This document shows, one piece after another, positions 1-9,256 of a stretch of DNA of 64,000 bases. The position numbers and the translations under genes were made by a program. Source of the stretch: Sediminicola luteus (GTDB taxonomy: Bacteria; Bacteroidota; Bacteroidia; Flavobacteriales; Flavobacteriaceae); NCBI RefSeq assembly GCF_002514735.1, contig NZ_NBWU01000004.1, forward strand, positions 613,334 through 677,333. The letters are read 5' to 3'. Numbering within the stretch: the first letter of the stretch is position 1; every line of letters starts with the position of its first letter. The notes below the pieces were generated by a model, which saw nothing but the letters and a program-made list of their open reading frames with translations, ran no database searches and was not told the origin of the DNA.

Positions 1-1833
1 GTGGCCCCGGGAGAGCACGATGAGTTCTACGCCTTCGTTTCCGGTGGTTTCAGTGGCCAGTTGGCCGTATACGGACTGCCATCGGGCCGTTTGTTCAAGG
101 TTATTCCCGTTTTCTCTCAAGATGCCGAGAAAGCATGGGGGTATAACGAAGAGACCAAGCCCATGTTGAACACCTCTTATGGTTTTGTACCCTGGGACGA
201 TTCGCACCACCCCGACATTTCCCAAACGGCTGGGGAATTAGATGGGCGTTATGTGTTCATCAATGCGAACAACACCCCCAGGATTGCCAAGATCGACCTG
301 ACTACCTTCGAAACCACAGAGATCATCGAAGTACCCAACAGTGCGGGTAACCACAGTTCTTCTTTTGTTACCGAAAACACCGAATATGTTGTAGCCGGTA
401 CCCGTTTCTCGGTTCCGGTTCCCCAACGTGATATGCCTATTAGCGAATACAAAGGAAACTTTAAAGGTGCCCTTTCATTCATTAGCGTTAATCCGGAAGA
501 TGGCGGAATGGATGTGAAATTCCAGTTGCTAATGCCTGGTTTCAACTACGATTTGTCACACCCTGGCCGTGGTAAATCACACGGATGGTTCTTCTTTACT
601 ACCTATAACACCGAAGAGGCCTCTACCCTACTCGAGGTAAACGCCTCGCAAAACGACAAGGATTTTATCGCTGCGGTTAACTGGAAAAAAATTGAAGAGT
701 ATGTAAATAATGGTGGTGGTAAAATGATGCCGGCCAATTATGCCCATAATGTATACGACGAGCACACCCATACCGCTACCTCAACCATGAAAAAAGAGGT
801 ATTGGTCGTAGATCCCTCCGAGGTACCTGGTGCCGTTTACTTATTACCTACCCCAAAATCGCCTCACGGTTGTGACGTAGATCCTTCTGGTGAGTACATT
901 GTAGGTAATGGTAAGCTATCTGCCAACCTAACCGTTCACTCCTTTACTAAAATGTTGGATGCCATTGAGAACAAGAAATTCGACGGGGACGCCTATGGCA
1001 TTCCAATCTTAAATTTCGATTCGGTTTTGGCCGGTACTGTTGAGCAGCCTGGTTTAGGCCCCCTTCATACCGAGTTCGATGGTAAAGGAAATGCCTATAC
1101 CACCTTCTTTATTTCTTCTGAGGTAGTAAAATGGAAGTTAGGCACTTGGGATGTAGTCGATAGAAAATCGACTTATTATTCCGTAGGTCACTTGATGATT
1201 CCGGGGGGTAACTCCCAAAAACCCTTCGGCAAGTATGTACTAGCCATGAACAAGATTACCAAAGACCGGTATTTACCAACAGGTCCTGAGGTAACCCAAT
1301 CGGCCCAGTTATACGATATTACCGGAGAAAAAATGGAATTGTTACTCGATTTCCCAACCGTAGGTGAACCTCACTATGCAGCCGGTATTCCTGCGGATAT
1401 CATCAAGCCAAATTCCAAGAAAATATTCAAACTCGAAGAGAACAAGCATAAGTATGCTGCGCTTTCGGAAGCAGATACCAAGGTGGTTCGCAATGGTAAG
1501 GAAGTTCATGTGTATATGACCATGATCCGTTCGCACTTCTCCCCAGATAATATCGAGGGAATCAAAGTCGGCGATAAGGTATATTTCCATATTACCAACC
1601 TAGAACAAGATTACGATGTGCCACACGGGGTTAGTATGATCGGTGCCAATACTTCAGAGCTATTGATTATGCCCGGACAGACCGAGTCTTTTGTTTGGGA
1701 ACCCAAACAGCCAGGTGTTTGGCCATTCTATTGTACCGATTTCTGTTCGGCACTGCACCAAGAAATGCAAGGTTATGTTAGGGTTTCGCCAGCGAATTCG
1801 AACATAGAATTGTCTTGGTCTCTAGGGGAGTAA
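1..1833 (+). CDS. nosZ: Nitrous-oxide reductase NosZ, 5'-truncated by the window edge
   Basis: NosZ reduces N2O to N2 in the periplasm using a CuZ cluster and a CuA electron-entry site. The visible 610 residues are the seven-bladed propeller followed by a cupredoxin-like domain. The CuA ligands are visible: His542 (DVPHGVS), then Cys578, Cys582, His586 and Met589 in YCTDFCSALHQEM. Propeller motifs such as SPHGCDVDPSGEY and GPLHTEFDGKGNAY carry CuZ histidines. The signal peptide and roughly the first 40-50 residues lie before the window, so the first codon here is probably not the true start. It is followed by nosL, nosD, nosF and nosY on the same strand. The context and sequence style suggest the Sec-exported clade II type found in Bacteroidota; that subtype is inferred, because the signal peptide is not visible. 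Confidence 0.96.
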   Translation: MAPGEHDEFYAFVSGGFSGQLAVYGLPSGRLFKVIPVFSQDAEKAWGYNEETKPMLNTSYGFVPWDDSHHPDISQTAGELDGRYVFINANNTPRIAKIDLTTFETTEIIEVPNSAGNHSSSFVTENTEYVVAGTRFSVPVPQRDMPISEYKGNFKGALSFISVNPEDGGMDVKFQLLMPGFNYDLSHPGRGKSHGWFFFTTYNTEEASTLLEVNASQNDKDFIAAVNWKKIEEYVNNGGGKMMPANYAHNVYDEHTHTATSTMKKEVLVVDPSEVPGAVYLLPTPKSPHGCDVDPSGEYIVGNGKLSANLTVHSFTKMLDAIENKKFDGDAYGIPILNFDSVLAGTVEQPGLGPLHTEFDGKGNAYTTFFISSEVVKWKLGTWDVVDRKSTYYSVGHLMIPGGNSQKPFGKYVLAMNKITKDRYLPTGPEVTQSAQLYDITGEKMELLLDFPTVGEPHYAAGIPADIIKPNSKKIFKLEENKHKYAALSEADTKVVRNGKEVHVYMTMIRSHFSPDNIEGIKVGDKVYFHITNLEQDYDVPHGVSMIGANTSELLIMPGQTESFVWEPKQPGVWPFYCTDFCSALHQEMQGYVRVSPANSNIELSWSLGE

Positions 1834-1932
1834 TATAAACCATTCGGAACTTGACGTTCCACTCCAACCCAGTACCTGTTTAAGTCATATAGCGGGTGAT
1901 GCCTTGGTATCGCCCGCTTTTTAAAACCGAAA

Positions 1933-2520
1933 ATGATGAAAAAATCCAAACTATTAATGCTGTTGGGATCGGTACTGATTCTCGGTCTCTTTATTTTTCC
2001 TTTGTGGAATATTACTTTAGAGGCCCCCCAATACCCTACTCCACTGGGCATGGACATCTATATCAACGATTTTGCCGATGCCAATCCGCACGATATTAAG
2101 AACATTAACCTCATGAACCACTATGTGGGCATGAAATATATTCCGGAAAGTATCCCAGAATTCAAGATTTTCCCGGCGGTTATTATCGGTATGTCCATCT
2201 TAGGCTTATTGTTCGGTTTCCTGGGAAGGCATAAATTATACTTGGCTTGGTTCATATTAATGTCGTTATTGGCCCTCGCCGGTATTTACGATTTTTACCT
2301 ATGGGAGTACGATTACGGCCATAACCTAGACCCTAAGGCCATAATGAAATTTACAAACCCCGATGGTTCGATTATGGGCTTTCAACCCCCATTGTTCGGT
2401 ACCAAGGATATTTTGAACTTTACGGCCCACTCCTACCCTCAATTGGGTGCCTACTTTTTGGCAGCCGGTATGGCCTGTACCTTCATTGCTTTTTTCGTAG
2501 GTAAAAAAGAATCGAAGTAA
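1933..2520 (+). CDS. Nos-cluster multi-spanning membrane protein of unknown function
   Basis: A 195-residue protein with about four hydrophobic helices: an N-terminal one after MMKKSKLLML, two in the middle (near residues 75-115) and one at the C-terminus before a lysine-rich tail GKKESK. The loops hold conserved-looking aromatic and acidic stretches (YDFYLWEYDYGHNLDP) likely on the periplasmic face. It lies 99 bases after nosZ and 77 bases before nosL, so it almost certainly belongs to the nos transcript. I do not recognise a named family. The position suggests a role in NosZ maturation or electron supply, which is inference from neighbours only. Confidence 0.8.
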   Translation: MMKKSKLLMLLGSVLILGLFIFPLWNITLEAPQYPTPLGMDIYINDFADANPHDIKNINLMNHYVGMKYIPESIPEFKIFPAVIIGMSILGLLFGFLGRHKLYLAWFILMSLLALAGIYDFYLWEYDYGHNLDPKAIMKFTNPDGSIMGFQPPLFGTKDILNFTAHSYPQLGAYFLAAGMACTFIAFFVGKKESK

Positions 2521-2597
2521 GCCTACTTCCGGAAGTAACGGACCCTTTGCACCGGAAGTTAACCTAATCTCGATTTTTCGAGTTAAACAATTAAGTC

Positions 2598-3038
2598 ATG
2601 GAACCAAAGATTTTTTCCCGAATACTGTGCATTGCCCTAGTTTTGGTACTCAGCGCATGTACACCATCGCCCAAGGCCATAGACTATGGCAACGATGCCT
2701 GCCATTTCTGTAAAATGACCGTGGTGGACAAAATTCATGGGGCAGAATTGGTTACGGCCAAAGGCAAGGTATTTACCTTCGATGCGGTAGAGTGTATGGT
2801 AAACTTCCTGAGAAACAACGATCAAGAAATCGCCCTCTATCTCATTAACCATTATGGCACGCCCGAGGAATTGATTGATGCCACCCAAGCCTATTACCTC
2901 ATATCCAAAGAGCTGCCCAGCCCTATGGGAGCTTACCTAACCGCTTTTAAGAGCAAGGCCGAAGCCGAAAAGGTACAGGCCGAAAAAAGCGGGGATATCT
3001 ATGACTGGGAAGGCTTGTTAACCCATATGAACCCTTAA
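2598..3038 (+). CDS. nosL: NosL copper-chaperone lipoprotein
   Basis: NosL is an outer-leaflet or periplasmic lipoprotein that binds Cu(I) and delivers copper for NosZ maturation with the NosDFY complex. The 146-residue product has a lipoprotein signal peptide with lipobox LSAC (Cys21). After it comes the hallmark DACHFCKM (Cys35, Cys38, Met40), which supplies the metal ligands, and the KGKVFTFDAVECM segment typical of the family. Length is in the usual range. It lies one base upstream of the following cupin gene, so the two are likely translated from one message. Confidence 0.93.
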   Translation: MEPKIFSRILCIALVLVLSACTPSPKAIDYGNDACHFCKMTVVDKIHGAELVTAKGKVFTFDAVECMVNFLRNNDQEIALYLINHYGTPEELIDATQAYYLISKELPSPMGAYLTAFKSKAEAEKVQAEKSGDIYDWEGLLTHMNP

Positions 3039-3039
3039 T

Positions 3040-3333
3040 ATGTACCAAATAGTTAATACAATAAACACCGTTCCCTTTCAGGATGTTAAAGCGCAGAAAC
3101 TGCTTAAACTGAATGCCAAAGAATGTCTATTTATTAGCCTGGAAGCGGGCGGTGTTTTAAAAAAACATAGCTCACCCACCGATGCGTGGTTATTGGTTCT
3201 GGAAGGTCAGATTACCTTTCACATCAACAACAACGAATACGTTTTGGAAAAACACCAACTTTTCGATTTTCCAAAAGAAGAAGTACATTGGGTAACGGCC
3301 CAAAGTAACGCCAAATTCATAGTTATCCGTTAG
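3040..3333 (+). CDS. Small cupin-domain protein in the nos operon
   Basis: A 97-residue single-domain cupin. The pattern GGVLKKHSSPTDAWLLVLEGQ followed by FDFPKEEVHWVTAQSNAKF matches the two conserved cupin motifs (first motif with His and Glu; second with Pro and His), so it probably binds a metal ion. No signal peptide is seen, so it is likely cytoplasmic. It starts one base after the nosL stop and ends five bases before the next gene, a tight operon arrangement. Its role in N2O respiration is unknown; sensing or storing copper is conceivable but only inference. Confidence 0.85.
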   Translation: MYQIVNTINTVPFQDVKAQKLLKLNAKECLFISLEAGGVLKKHSSPTDAWLLVLEGQITFHINNNEYVLEKHQLFDFPKEEVHWVTAQSNAKFIVIR

Positions 3334-3338
3334 AAACC

Positions 3339-3770
3339 ATGTTAAAGACGGTAATTTTCATCCATATCCTATGCGCCTGCATCTGGACCGGGGGCCATTT
3401 GGTCTTATGTTTAGCTGTATTGCCCAAGGCTCTAAAAAAGAAGGATTTCGATATTATCCATAATTTCGAAACCCATTACGAGCGGGTCGGCATTCCGGCC
3501 TTGTTAGGTTTGGTTACTACCGGCATTGTAATGGCGACCCAATATGCACCCGCATTTTTCGATTTCGATATACAGGACCATTATACCCGTCATATCCTGA
3601 TCAAATTCGTATTATTGTTCTGTACCCTGGCCTTGGCCATACATGCACGTTTTTTTCTGATCCCAAATAAAAGGTTGGTGCCCTTGGCCTATCATATCAT
3701 TGGGGTAACCAGCCTATCGGTATTATTTACCCTAGTGGGGTTCAGTGTACGTGCGGGGGGTATCTTGTAG
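3339..3770 (+). CDS. CopD-like four-helix membrane protein
   Basis: The 143-residue product is almost wholly hydrophobic with four predicted helices. The first helix carries IHILCACIWTGGHLVL, where a His, Cys and Trp-Thr-Gly-Gly-His pattern resembles the first helix of CopD and related haem- or copper-binding membrane proteins. A second His-rich patch is HNFETHYERVG. Located between the cupin and nosD genes with only 5 and 32 base gaps. A role in copper handling or electron transfer for NosZ is plausible from place and motif, not shown. Alternative: a general cytochrome-b561-like subunit. Confidence 0.72.
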   Translation: MLKTVIFIHILCACIWTGGHLVLCLAVLPKALKKKDFDIIHNFETHYERVGIPALLGLVTTGIVMATQYAPAFFDFDIQDHYTRHILIKFVLLFCTLALAIHARFFLIPNKRLVPLAYHIIGVTSLSVLFTLVGFSVRAGGIL

Positions 3771-3802
3771 AGATCGATGTCGGGAGGCTCTCATATATGT
3801 GA

Positions 3803-5074
3803 ATGCAAAGTATTGGAATCTTTAAATTAGATCCTGTGATAAAAACGATTTTACATACTATAATTTTTCTGTCGGTTTGGAGTGGTTTGTGGGCCAAAAC
3901 CATTACCGTTTGTCCAGATTGCACCCACAAAACCCTGAAACAGGGCATTGCAGCGGCCCAGGCCGGTGACACGGTATTGGTACGCAAAGGCACCTATAAA
4001 GAGCACGATATCGTAATTGACAAACCCTTGACCTTGGTTGGCGAAAACTACCCCGTTATCGATGGGGAATTAAAAGGGGAGATCATTACCATAACCTCGG
4101 ATCATGTAACGGTCGATGGGCTTTTCATTATAAATGTTGGCACTAGTTATACCACTGATTATGCTGCAGTTCGGGTGAAACGAAGCAATCATTTCGTAAT
4201 CAAAAACTTGGTATTGGAAAAGCTTTTTTTCGGTATTTATCTCGAAAAGGCCCGAGACGGTTTGGTATACCATAATAAGATTATTGGCGATGCGGTAGAG
4301 GAATACAATTCGGGCAATGGCATTCAATTATGGTACAGCCATAATGTTCGAATCGAAAAAAACATAGTTCAGCACGTTCGCGACGGCATATACCTCGAAT
4401 TCTCGGACGACTGTAGTATCACCGAAAATGTAAGTACCGAAAATGTACGTTACGGTCTTCATTTTATGTTCTCGAACCGTGACATTTATGAAAACAATAC
4501 TTTTGAAAAGAACGGGGCCGGGGTGGCCGTAATGTTCTCCAAAGAAATCAAAATGTACAACAACCATTTTAGGGAGAACTGGGGTTCGGCCTCTTATGGC
4601 ATGTTGCTCAAAGAAATAAACGATGCCGAGATCAAGGGCAATACCTTTGCCGAAAATACCATTGGCATCAATATAGAAGGATCGAACCGCGTGGTATACC
4701 ACAACAACGATTTTTTGAACAATGGTTGGGCCATAAAAGTACGTGGGGCCTGTTATACCAACAGCTTTACCGAAAACAACTTTATGCACAACTCCTTCGA
4801 TATTTCGTACAACAGCAAGGTAAACGACAATGTTTTCGACCGCAATTATTGGAGCAACTATACGGGCTACGACCTCAATAAAGACGGTGTGGGCGATGTG
4901 CCCTATCGCCCGGTAAAATTATTTTCCTATGTGGTAAACCGTACACCGGAAACCATAATCTTATTGCGTAGTCTGTTTATAGATATTCTCGATTTTTCCG
5001 AAAAAGTATCTCCGGTATTTACCCCCGATAATTTGGTAGACGAAAACCCCATGACAAAACGAATACTATGGTAA
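3803..5074 (+). CDS. nosD: NosD, copper ABC transporter periplasmic protein
   Basis: NosD is the periplasmic right-handed beta-helix partner of the NosFY ABC complex needed for assembling the CuZ centre of NosZ. The 423-residue product has a signal peptide (TILHTIIFLSVWSGLWA), then many short parallel beta-helix repeats rich in N and G (for example NGIQLWYSHNVRIEKN, DGIYLEFSDDCSITEN), and near the end the NosD-typical NYWSNYTGYDLNKDGVGD. A start at the GTG at 3836 would put the signal peptide at the extreme N-terminus and may be the true start; the ATG at 3803 is the longest option. It overlaps nosF by seven bases, indicating translational coupling. Confidence 0.93.
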   Translation: MQSIGIFKLDPVIKTILHTIIFLSVWSGLWAKTITVCPDCTHKTLKQGIAAAQAGDTVLVRKGTYKEHDIVIDKPLTLVGENYPVIDGELKGEIITITSDHVTVDGLFIINVGTSYTTDYAAVRVKRSNHFVIKNLVLEKLFFGIYLEKARDGLVYHNKIIGDAVEEYNSGNGIQLWYSHNVRIEKNIVQHVRDGIYLEFSDDCSITENVSTENVRYGLHFMFSNRDIYENNTFEKNGAGVAVMFSKEIKMYNNHFRENWGSASYGMLLKEINDAEIKGNTFAENTIGINIEGSNRVVYHNNDFLNNGWAIKVRGACYTNSFTENNFMHNSFDISYNSKVNDNVFDRNYWSNYTGYDLNKDGVGDVPYRPVKLFSYVVNRTPETIILLRSLFIDILDFSEKVSPVFTPDNLVDENPMTKRILW

Positions 5075-5778
5075 ACATTATAGATTTACATAAATCCTTT
5101 GGTAAGAACGTGGTGTTGAGTGGTGTAGACCTCAATACCGACCAAGGCGGTATTTACGCCATTTTAGGTCCGAATGGATCAGGCAAAACCACCTTGATAA
5201 AGAGTATTTTGGGCATGGTCTTACCCAAAAAAGGGACAATAGAGGTGTTAGGCGAGAATATTAAAATTGATTCCGCCTACCGCAACCATATCGATTATTT
5301 GCCACAGATCGCCAATTTTCCGAACAACATTAAGGTCAAAGAACTGATCCGAATGATCAAAGACCTCCGCGGGGCCAAAAACACCAATGAAGAGAATCTT
5401 ATTAGACGCTTTCAATTGGAGCCCTTTTTAAATAAAAAACTGGGCAACCTTTCGGGAGGTACCAAGCAAAAGGTAAACATCGTGCTCACCTTTATGTTCG
5501 ACCGACCCTTAATCATACTGGACGAACCCACCACTGGGTTGGATCCCATAGCTCTGATTCAGTTGAAAGAACTGATCCGGATCGAAAAAGACAAAGGAAA
5601 GACCATTTTGATTACCTCCCACATTATGTCTTTTGTAGAGGAAATATCCGATGAAATCGTCTTTTTGCTTGAGGGCACTATCTATTTTAAAGGGACCATT
5701 GCCGCCTTAAAGGAAAAAACGGAACAGCCCAATTTCGAACACGCCATTGCCTCCATTTTATCTAAACACCATGCTTAA
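5068..5778 (+). CDS. nosF: NosF, ABC transporter ATPase
   Basis: Cytoplasmic ATPase of the NosDFY complex that powers copper-site maturation of nitrous oxide reductase. All ABC motifs are visible in the 236 residues: Walker A GPNGSGKTT (about residue 35), signature LSGGTKQK (about 130), Walker B LIILDEPTTGLDP and the switch histidine in ILITSHIMSF. It overlaps nosD upstream by seven bases and nosY downstream by eight bases, so nosD, nosF and nosY are a coupled unit. Confidence 0.95.
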   Translation: MVNIIDLHKSFGKNVVLSGVDLNTDQGGIYAILGPNGSGKTTLIKSILGMVLPKKGTIEVLGENIKIDSAYRNHIDYLPQIANFPNNIKVKELIRMIKDLRGAKNTNEENLIRRFQLEPFLNKKLGNLSGGTKQKVNIVLTFMFDRPLIILDEPTTGLDPIALIQLKELIRIEKDKGKTILITSHIMSFVEEISDEIVFLLEGTIYFKGTIAALKEKTEQPNFEHAIASILSKHHA

Positions 5779-6553
5779 GATACTCAAATACAGTTTTTTC
5801 GACCTTATGCGCAGCCGTTGGAGTTACGTATACCTTTTGTTCTACTTACTTCTGGGTATTGTGCTCTTGTTTTTGAACAACGACCTCTCCAAGGCCATTA
5901 TCACCTTAATGAACGTTATTATCGTTTTGATACCCTTAATTGGCACCGTTTTCGGAATCATGTACCACTACAATTCCACCGAATTTACCCAATTGTTATT
6001 GGCCCAACCCTTAAAACGCAGTACCATTTTCTTAGGGCAATATTTAGGTGTGGCTTTGTCCTTATCGCTGAGTTTGGTCATAGGCTTGGGCATCCCTTTT
6101 GCCTTTTACGGCCTTTTTTATTCCGATGCCATTTGGGACTTTTCCCTGCTTTTGGTCACCGGGGCTTTTTTGACCTTGATTTTTGTGGCCCTGGCCTTTA
6201 ATATCGCCTTGTCGAACGAAAATAAGATCAAAGGCTTTGGCTATGCCATTCTTATGTGGTTGTTTTTGGCCGTTATCTACGACGGACTGTTTTTGATGAG
6301 CTTGGTTTTCTTTGAAGATTACCCTTTGGACAAGGCCTCATTGATCGGTAGCATGCTCAACCCTATTGACCTCTCTAGGATTCTAATCTTGCTTAAACTG
6401 GATATTTCGGCCCTTTTAGGGTATACCGGTGCCGTTTTCAAAAGCTTTTTCGGTACCAATCTGGGTCTCTTCCTTTCCTTGGGTTGTTTGGTCCTCTGGG
6501 TTATATTACCCGTATGGCGTTTGATCTATGTATCGAAACGGAAGGATTTTTAA
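5771..6553 (+). CDS. nosY: NosY, ABC transporter permease
   Basis: Integral membrane subunit of NosDFY. The product has about six helices, including YVYLLFYLLLGIVLLFL near the N-terminus and LFLSLGCLVLWVILPVWRL at the end, and the family-typical segment TEFTQLLLAQPLKRSTIFLGQ. I chose the ATG at 5771 (MLKILKYSFFDLMRSRW), which overlaps the nosF stop by eight bases and gives 260 residues, rather than an ATG at 5747 that would add an unlikely MPPFYLNT leader. It is the last gene of the nos cluster; a strong hairpin follows at 6564. Confidence 0.93.
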   Translation: MLKILKYSFFDLMRSRWSYVYLLFYLLLGIVLLFLNNDLSKAIITLMNVIIVLIPLIGTVFGIMYHYNSTEFTQLLLAQPLKRSTIFLGQYLGVALSLSLSLVIGLGIPFAFYGLFYSDAIWDFSLLLVTGAFLTLIFVALAFNIALSNENKIKGFGYAILMWLFLAVIYDGLFLMSLVFFEDYPLDKASLIGSMLNPIDLSRILILLKLDISALLGYTGAVFKSFFGTNLGLFLSLGCLVLWVILPVWRLIYVSKRKDF

Positions 6554-6563
6554 ACATAAAAAA

Positions 6564-6583
6564 GGCCACCCCTCCGGGTGGCC
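6564..6583. terminator. Bidirectional hairpin terminator between nosY and the hydroxyproline genes
   Basis: An eight-base-pair stem, GGCCACCC with GGGTGGCC, closes on the loop CTCC. On the minus strand the stem is followed by seven T residues, a good intrinsic terminator for the convergent hydroxyproline transcript. On the plus strand the run is only TTCGTT, so termination of nosY is probably weaker. Confidence 0.8.
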
Positions 6584-6637
6584 TTCGTTGTATAACTCAA
6601 ATTAACCACACCTTAAACCAGCGCGGTTAGCTTTCTG

Positions 6638-7648
6638 TCAGATCACCTGGAATCCGTGGGCGTACGGATCATCTTCGGGATCAATGACGATATTGTTATA
6701 GCCATATACCTTGGCCCAGCCTTGTATACTGGGAATTATGGCTTTTTTCCCGTCTAAGGTGGTAGCTTCTTCTACCCTACCTACAAACTTACTGCCAATA
6801 AAGCTTTCGTGCACGAAATTTTCGCCCACGGCCAGTTTTCCTTTGGCATACAACTGCGCCATACGTGCCGATGTACCCGTACCACAAGGCGAACGGTCGA
6901 TGGCCTTATCGCCATAGAATACGGCATTACGGCCCGAAGATGTTGGGTCTATAGGGTCGCCCGTCCATAACATATGGCTTACATCGCGAATGGTATCGTT
7001 CTCCGGGTGAATGAACATATCCGGGTACTTTTCATTGATACGTTTCCGAACTTCTTGTGAATATTGGATAATCTTGGAAGCCGTAAAATTATGTACCCCG
7101 GAAAAATTCTGTTGTGGATCTACAATGGCATAATAGTTACCACCATAAGCCACATCGAAGTTTAGGGTACCCAGTTCCGGGCAATCGATGGTGAGGCCTT
7201 CGGCAGCCAAATAACTTTTAACATTGGTCAAGCGCACCCAATCTACCTTCTTACCGGTCTGTTGGTATTCGATCTCGACCAAGCCGGCCGGGGCCTCCAT
7301 ACGTATCTTACCCGGTACCTTTGGGGTTACCAAACCTTCTTCGATGGCAATGGTTATGGTTCCTATGGTTCCATGCCCGCACATAGGCAAACAACCCGAG
7401 GTTTCGATAAACAAAATCGCAAAATCATTGGCGGGATCATGGGGTGGGAACAAGATACTCCCACTCATCATATCGTGTCCGCGGGGCTCGAACATAAGCC
7501 CTTTACGGATCCAATCGTACTCTTTAAGAAAATGCTGGCGTTTATCACTCATAGTGGCCCCCTCTAAATTGGGCCCGCCACCGGCCACCACCCGAACCGG
7601 ATTTCCGCAGGTATGGGCATCTACACAAAAAAAGGTCTTTCTGGCCAT
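6638..7648 (-). CDS. 4-hydroxyproline 2-epimerase (proline racemase family)
   Basis: Converts trans-4-hydroxy-L-proline to cis-4-hydroxy-D-proline, first step of hydroxyproline breakdown, without cofactor. The 336 residues hold both catalytic cysteines: PMCGHGTIG near residue 89 and RSPCGTGTSARMA near residue 253. Having Cys rather than Thr at the second site separates it from trans-3-hydroxyproline dehydratases. The neighbouring semialdehyde dehydrogenase and DapA-like genes argue for the 4-hydroxyproline substrate rather than proline. It shares one base with the upstream dehydrogenase gene (end of one, start of the other at 7648), so the two are co-translated. Confidence 0.92.
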   Translation of the reverse strand: MARKTFFCVDAHTCGNPVRVVAGGGPNLEGATMSDKRQHFLKEYDWIRKGLMFEPRGHDMMSGSILFPPHDPANDFAILFIETSGCLPMCGHGTIGTITIAIEEGLVTPKVPGKIRMEAPAGLVEIEYQQTGKKVDWVRLTNVKSYLAAEGLTIDCPELGTLNFDVAYGGNYYAIVDPQQNFSGVHNFTASKIIQYSQEVRKRINEKYPDMFIHPENDTIRDVSHMLWTGDPIDPTSSGRNAVFYGDKAIDRSPCGTGTSARMAQLYAKGKLAVGENFVHESFIGSKFVGRVEEATTLDGKKAIIPSIQGWAKVYGYNNIVIDPEDDPYAHGFQVI

Positions 7649-9231
7649 TAGATTGCTGCTTTGGTATGTTCCCCGTTCACTACCCTACTGATTCCCAATG
7701 GATTTTCATCCTTTAAGGCATTGGGCAATAGATTTTGCGGCCAATTTTGATAGGCAACTGGTCGGGCCCAACGTTTTATGGCATCGGTACCCACCGAAGT
7801 GGTCCTACTATCAGAAGAAGCCGGGAACGGCCCACCATGCTGCATGGCCGGACAAACTTCTACCCCGGTAGGCACACCATTAAAAATCAAACGGCCCACT
7901 TTTTTACCTAAGTTGGAAACCACATCGGTCCTTGAGCTCAATTCTGTCTCCGAAGCTAAAATAGTTCCGGTAAGCTGCCCTTCTAAATGTTGTATTACGG
8001 TATTCAGCTCGGCCATATGGGCACATTCCACCACCAAAGAAAAGGGTCCGAATACTTCGGTATGTAATTTTGGGTTGGCAATAAATTCAGCTCCGGTAAC
8101 GGAGGCTACCATGGGGTTGGCCTGTGTACCCGTAGCACTATTTACCTGGGCCAAAACCGCAACTCCATTTTGCCCACTAACTTCATTCTTATTGGCTTCG
8201 TACCCCTTTAGGATATTGGGGTGCAACATAGACGAGGGTGCGATTTCGGAAATGGCCCCGGCCAAGATTTGCTTAAAGTCTTCCATCTCGGCACTGGCCA
8301 GTCCAATTATCAATCCGGGGTTGGTACAGAACTGTCCGCTACCCAAGGTAATGGAACCCGCATAAGTCTTAGCCCAATCGTTTCCTTTTTCTACCAAGGC
8401 CGATGGTAAAACCACTACGGGGTTAATACTGCCCATTTCGGCATAAACGGGAATGGGCTCAGGTCTTTCAGCAGCCAAACGGTATAAGGCGGTACCACCG
8501 GCAATACTTCCGGTAAAACCTACCCCTTTCACCAAAGGATGCTGTACCAATTGGGTGCCCACTTCAATGCCGCTACTGTTCATATGTGAAAATACACCAT
8601 TGGGCATACCCGTACGTTCGGCGGCCTTTAAGATAGCCTTGGTAACCCATTCACTGGTGCCCGCATGCATAGGGTGCCCTTTAACGATAACCGGGCAGCC
8701 AGCGGCCAAAGCCGAGGCCGTATCCCCACCGGCCGTAGAAAAAGCCAAAGGGAAATTACTGGCTCCAAAGACCACAACAGGCCCTATGGGCTCCTGCATT
8801 TTACGAATATCTACTTTGGGTAAGGGTTGGCGATCAGGTTGTGCCGTATCGATCACCGCTTCTACCCAAGAACCTTCTTGTAGCAAATTGGCAAAGGCAC
8901 GTAACTGTCCCATGGTACGACCACGCTCACCCTGGGCACGACCCATGGGCAGACCAGATTCGGTCACATAGGTTTCGAGAAGCGCATCGCCAAGCGCTTC
9001 GATCTCTTCGGCAATGGCCACCAAGAAAGCAGCTTTTTGTTCTGGGGTCGTTGCCGCATATTCATTAAAGGCGGTTTGGGCCAATTGAACGGCAGCGTCA
9101 ATTTCTTGGGAAGTGGCTTCGTAAAAAGAAGTCGCATTCAGTTCTAGGCTTACCGGATTATAGGTCTGAAAAGTTTTGCTCCCTTTTCCCGAAGGCGAAT
9201 TGCCAATATAGTTTTGTCCTGTTAAGTTCAT
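7648..9231 (-). CDS. 2-oxoglutarate semialdehyde dehydrogenase, NADP-type aldehyde dehydrogenase
   Basis: Oxidises 2,5-dioxopentanoate (alpha-ketoglutarate semialdehyde) to 2-oxoglutarate, last step of hydroxyproline breakdown. The 527-residue protein is an aldehyde dehydrogenase with the catalytic cysteine in GSGQFCTNPGL, the general base Glu in VYAEMGSINPV, a cofactor-binding GVGFTGSIAGG, and VFGASNFPLAFSTAGGD typical of the ketoglutarate semialdehyde class. The product is slightly longer than generic ALDHs, as usual for this class. Substrate is inferred from subfamily look and neighbours. A hairpin at 9257-9275 lies between it and the upstream DapA-like gene. Confidence 0.9.
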   Translation of the reverse strand: MNLTGQNYIGNSPSGKGSKTFQTYNPVSLELNATSFYEATSQEIDAAVQLAQTAFNEYAATTPEQKAAFLVAIAEEIEALGDALLETYVTESGLPMGRAQGERGRTMGQLRAFANLLQEGSWVEAVIDTAQPDRQPLPKVDIRKMQEPIGPVVVFGASNFPLAFSTAGGDTASALAAGCPVIVKGHPMHAGTSEWVTKAILKAAERTGMPNGVFSHMNSSGIEVGTQLVQHPLVKGVGFTGSIAGGTALYRLAAERPEPIPVYAEMGSINPVVVLPSALVEKGNDWAKTYAGSITLGSGQFCTNPGLIIGLASAEMEDFKQILAGAISEIAPSSMLHPNILKGYEANKNEVSGQNGVAVLAQVNSATGTQANPMVASVTGAEFIANPKLHTEVFGPFSLVVECAHMAELNTVIQHLEGQLTGTILASETELSSRTDVVSNLGKKVGRLIFNGVPTGVEVCPAMQHGGPFPASSDSRTTSVGTDAIKRWARPVAYQNWPQNLLPNALKDENPLGISRVVNGEHTKAAI

Positions 9232-9256
9232 CTTTTAGTGGTTTTAAAACGAAAAA

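Noticed and set aside
4328..4789. Long minus-strand frame inside nosD
   Set aside because: Antisense to the repeated beta-helix codons of nosD; explained by that repetition.
6638..7648. Trans-3-hydroxyproline dehydratase or proline racemase
   Set aside because: Both catalytic Cys are present, excluding the dehydratase, and the neighbouring pathway genes favour 4-hydroxyproline over proline.
7224..8971. Several long plus-strand frames over the hydroxyproline genes
   Set aside because: Shadows of the minus-strand epimerase and dehydrogenase genes, which show complete active-site motifs.
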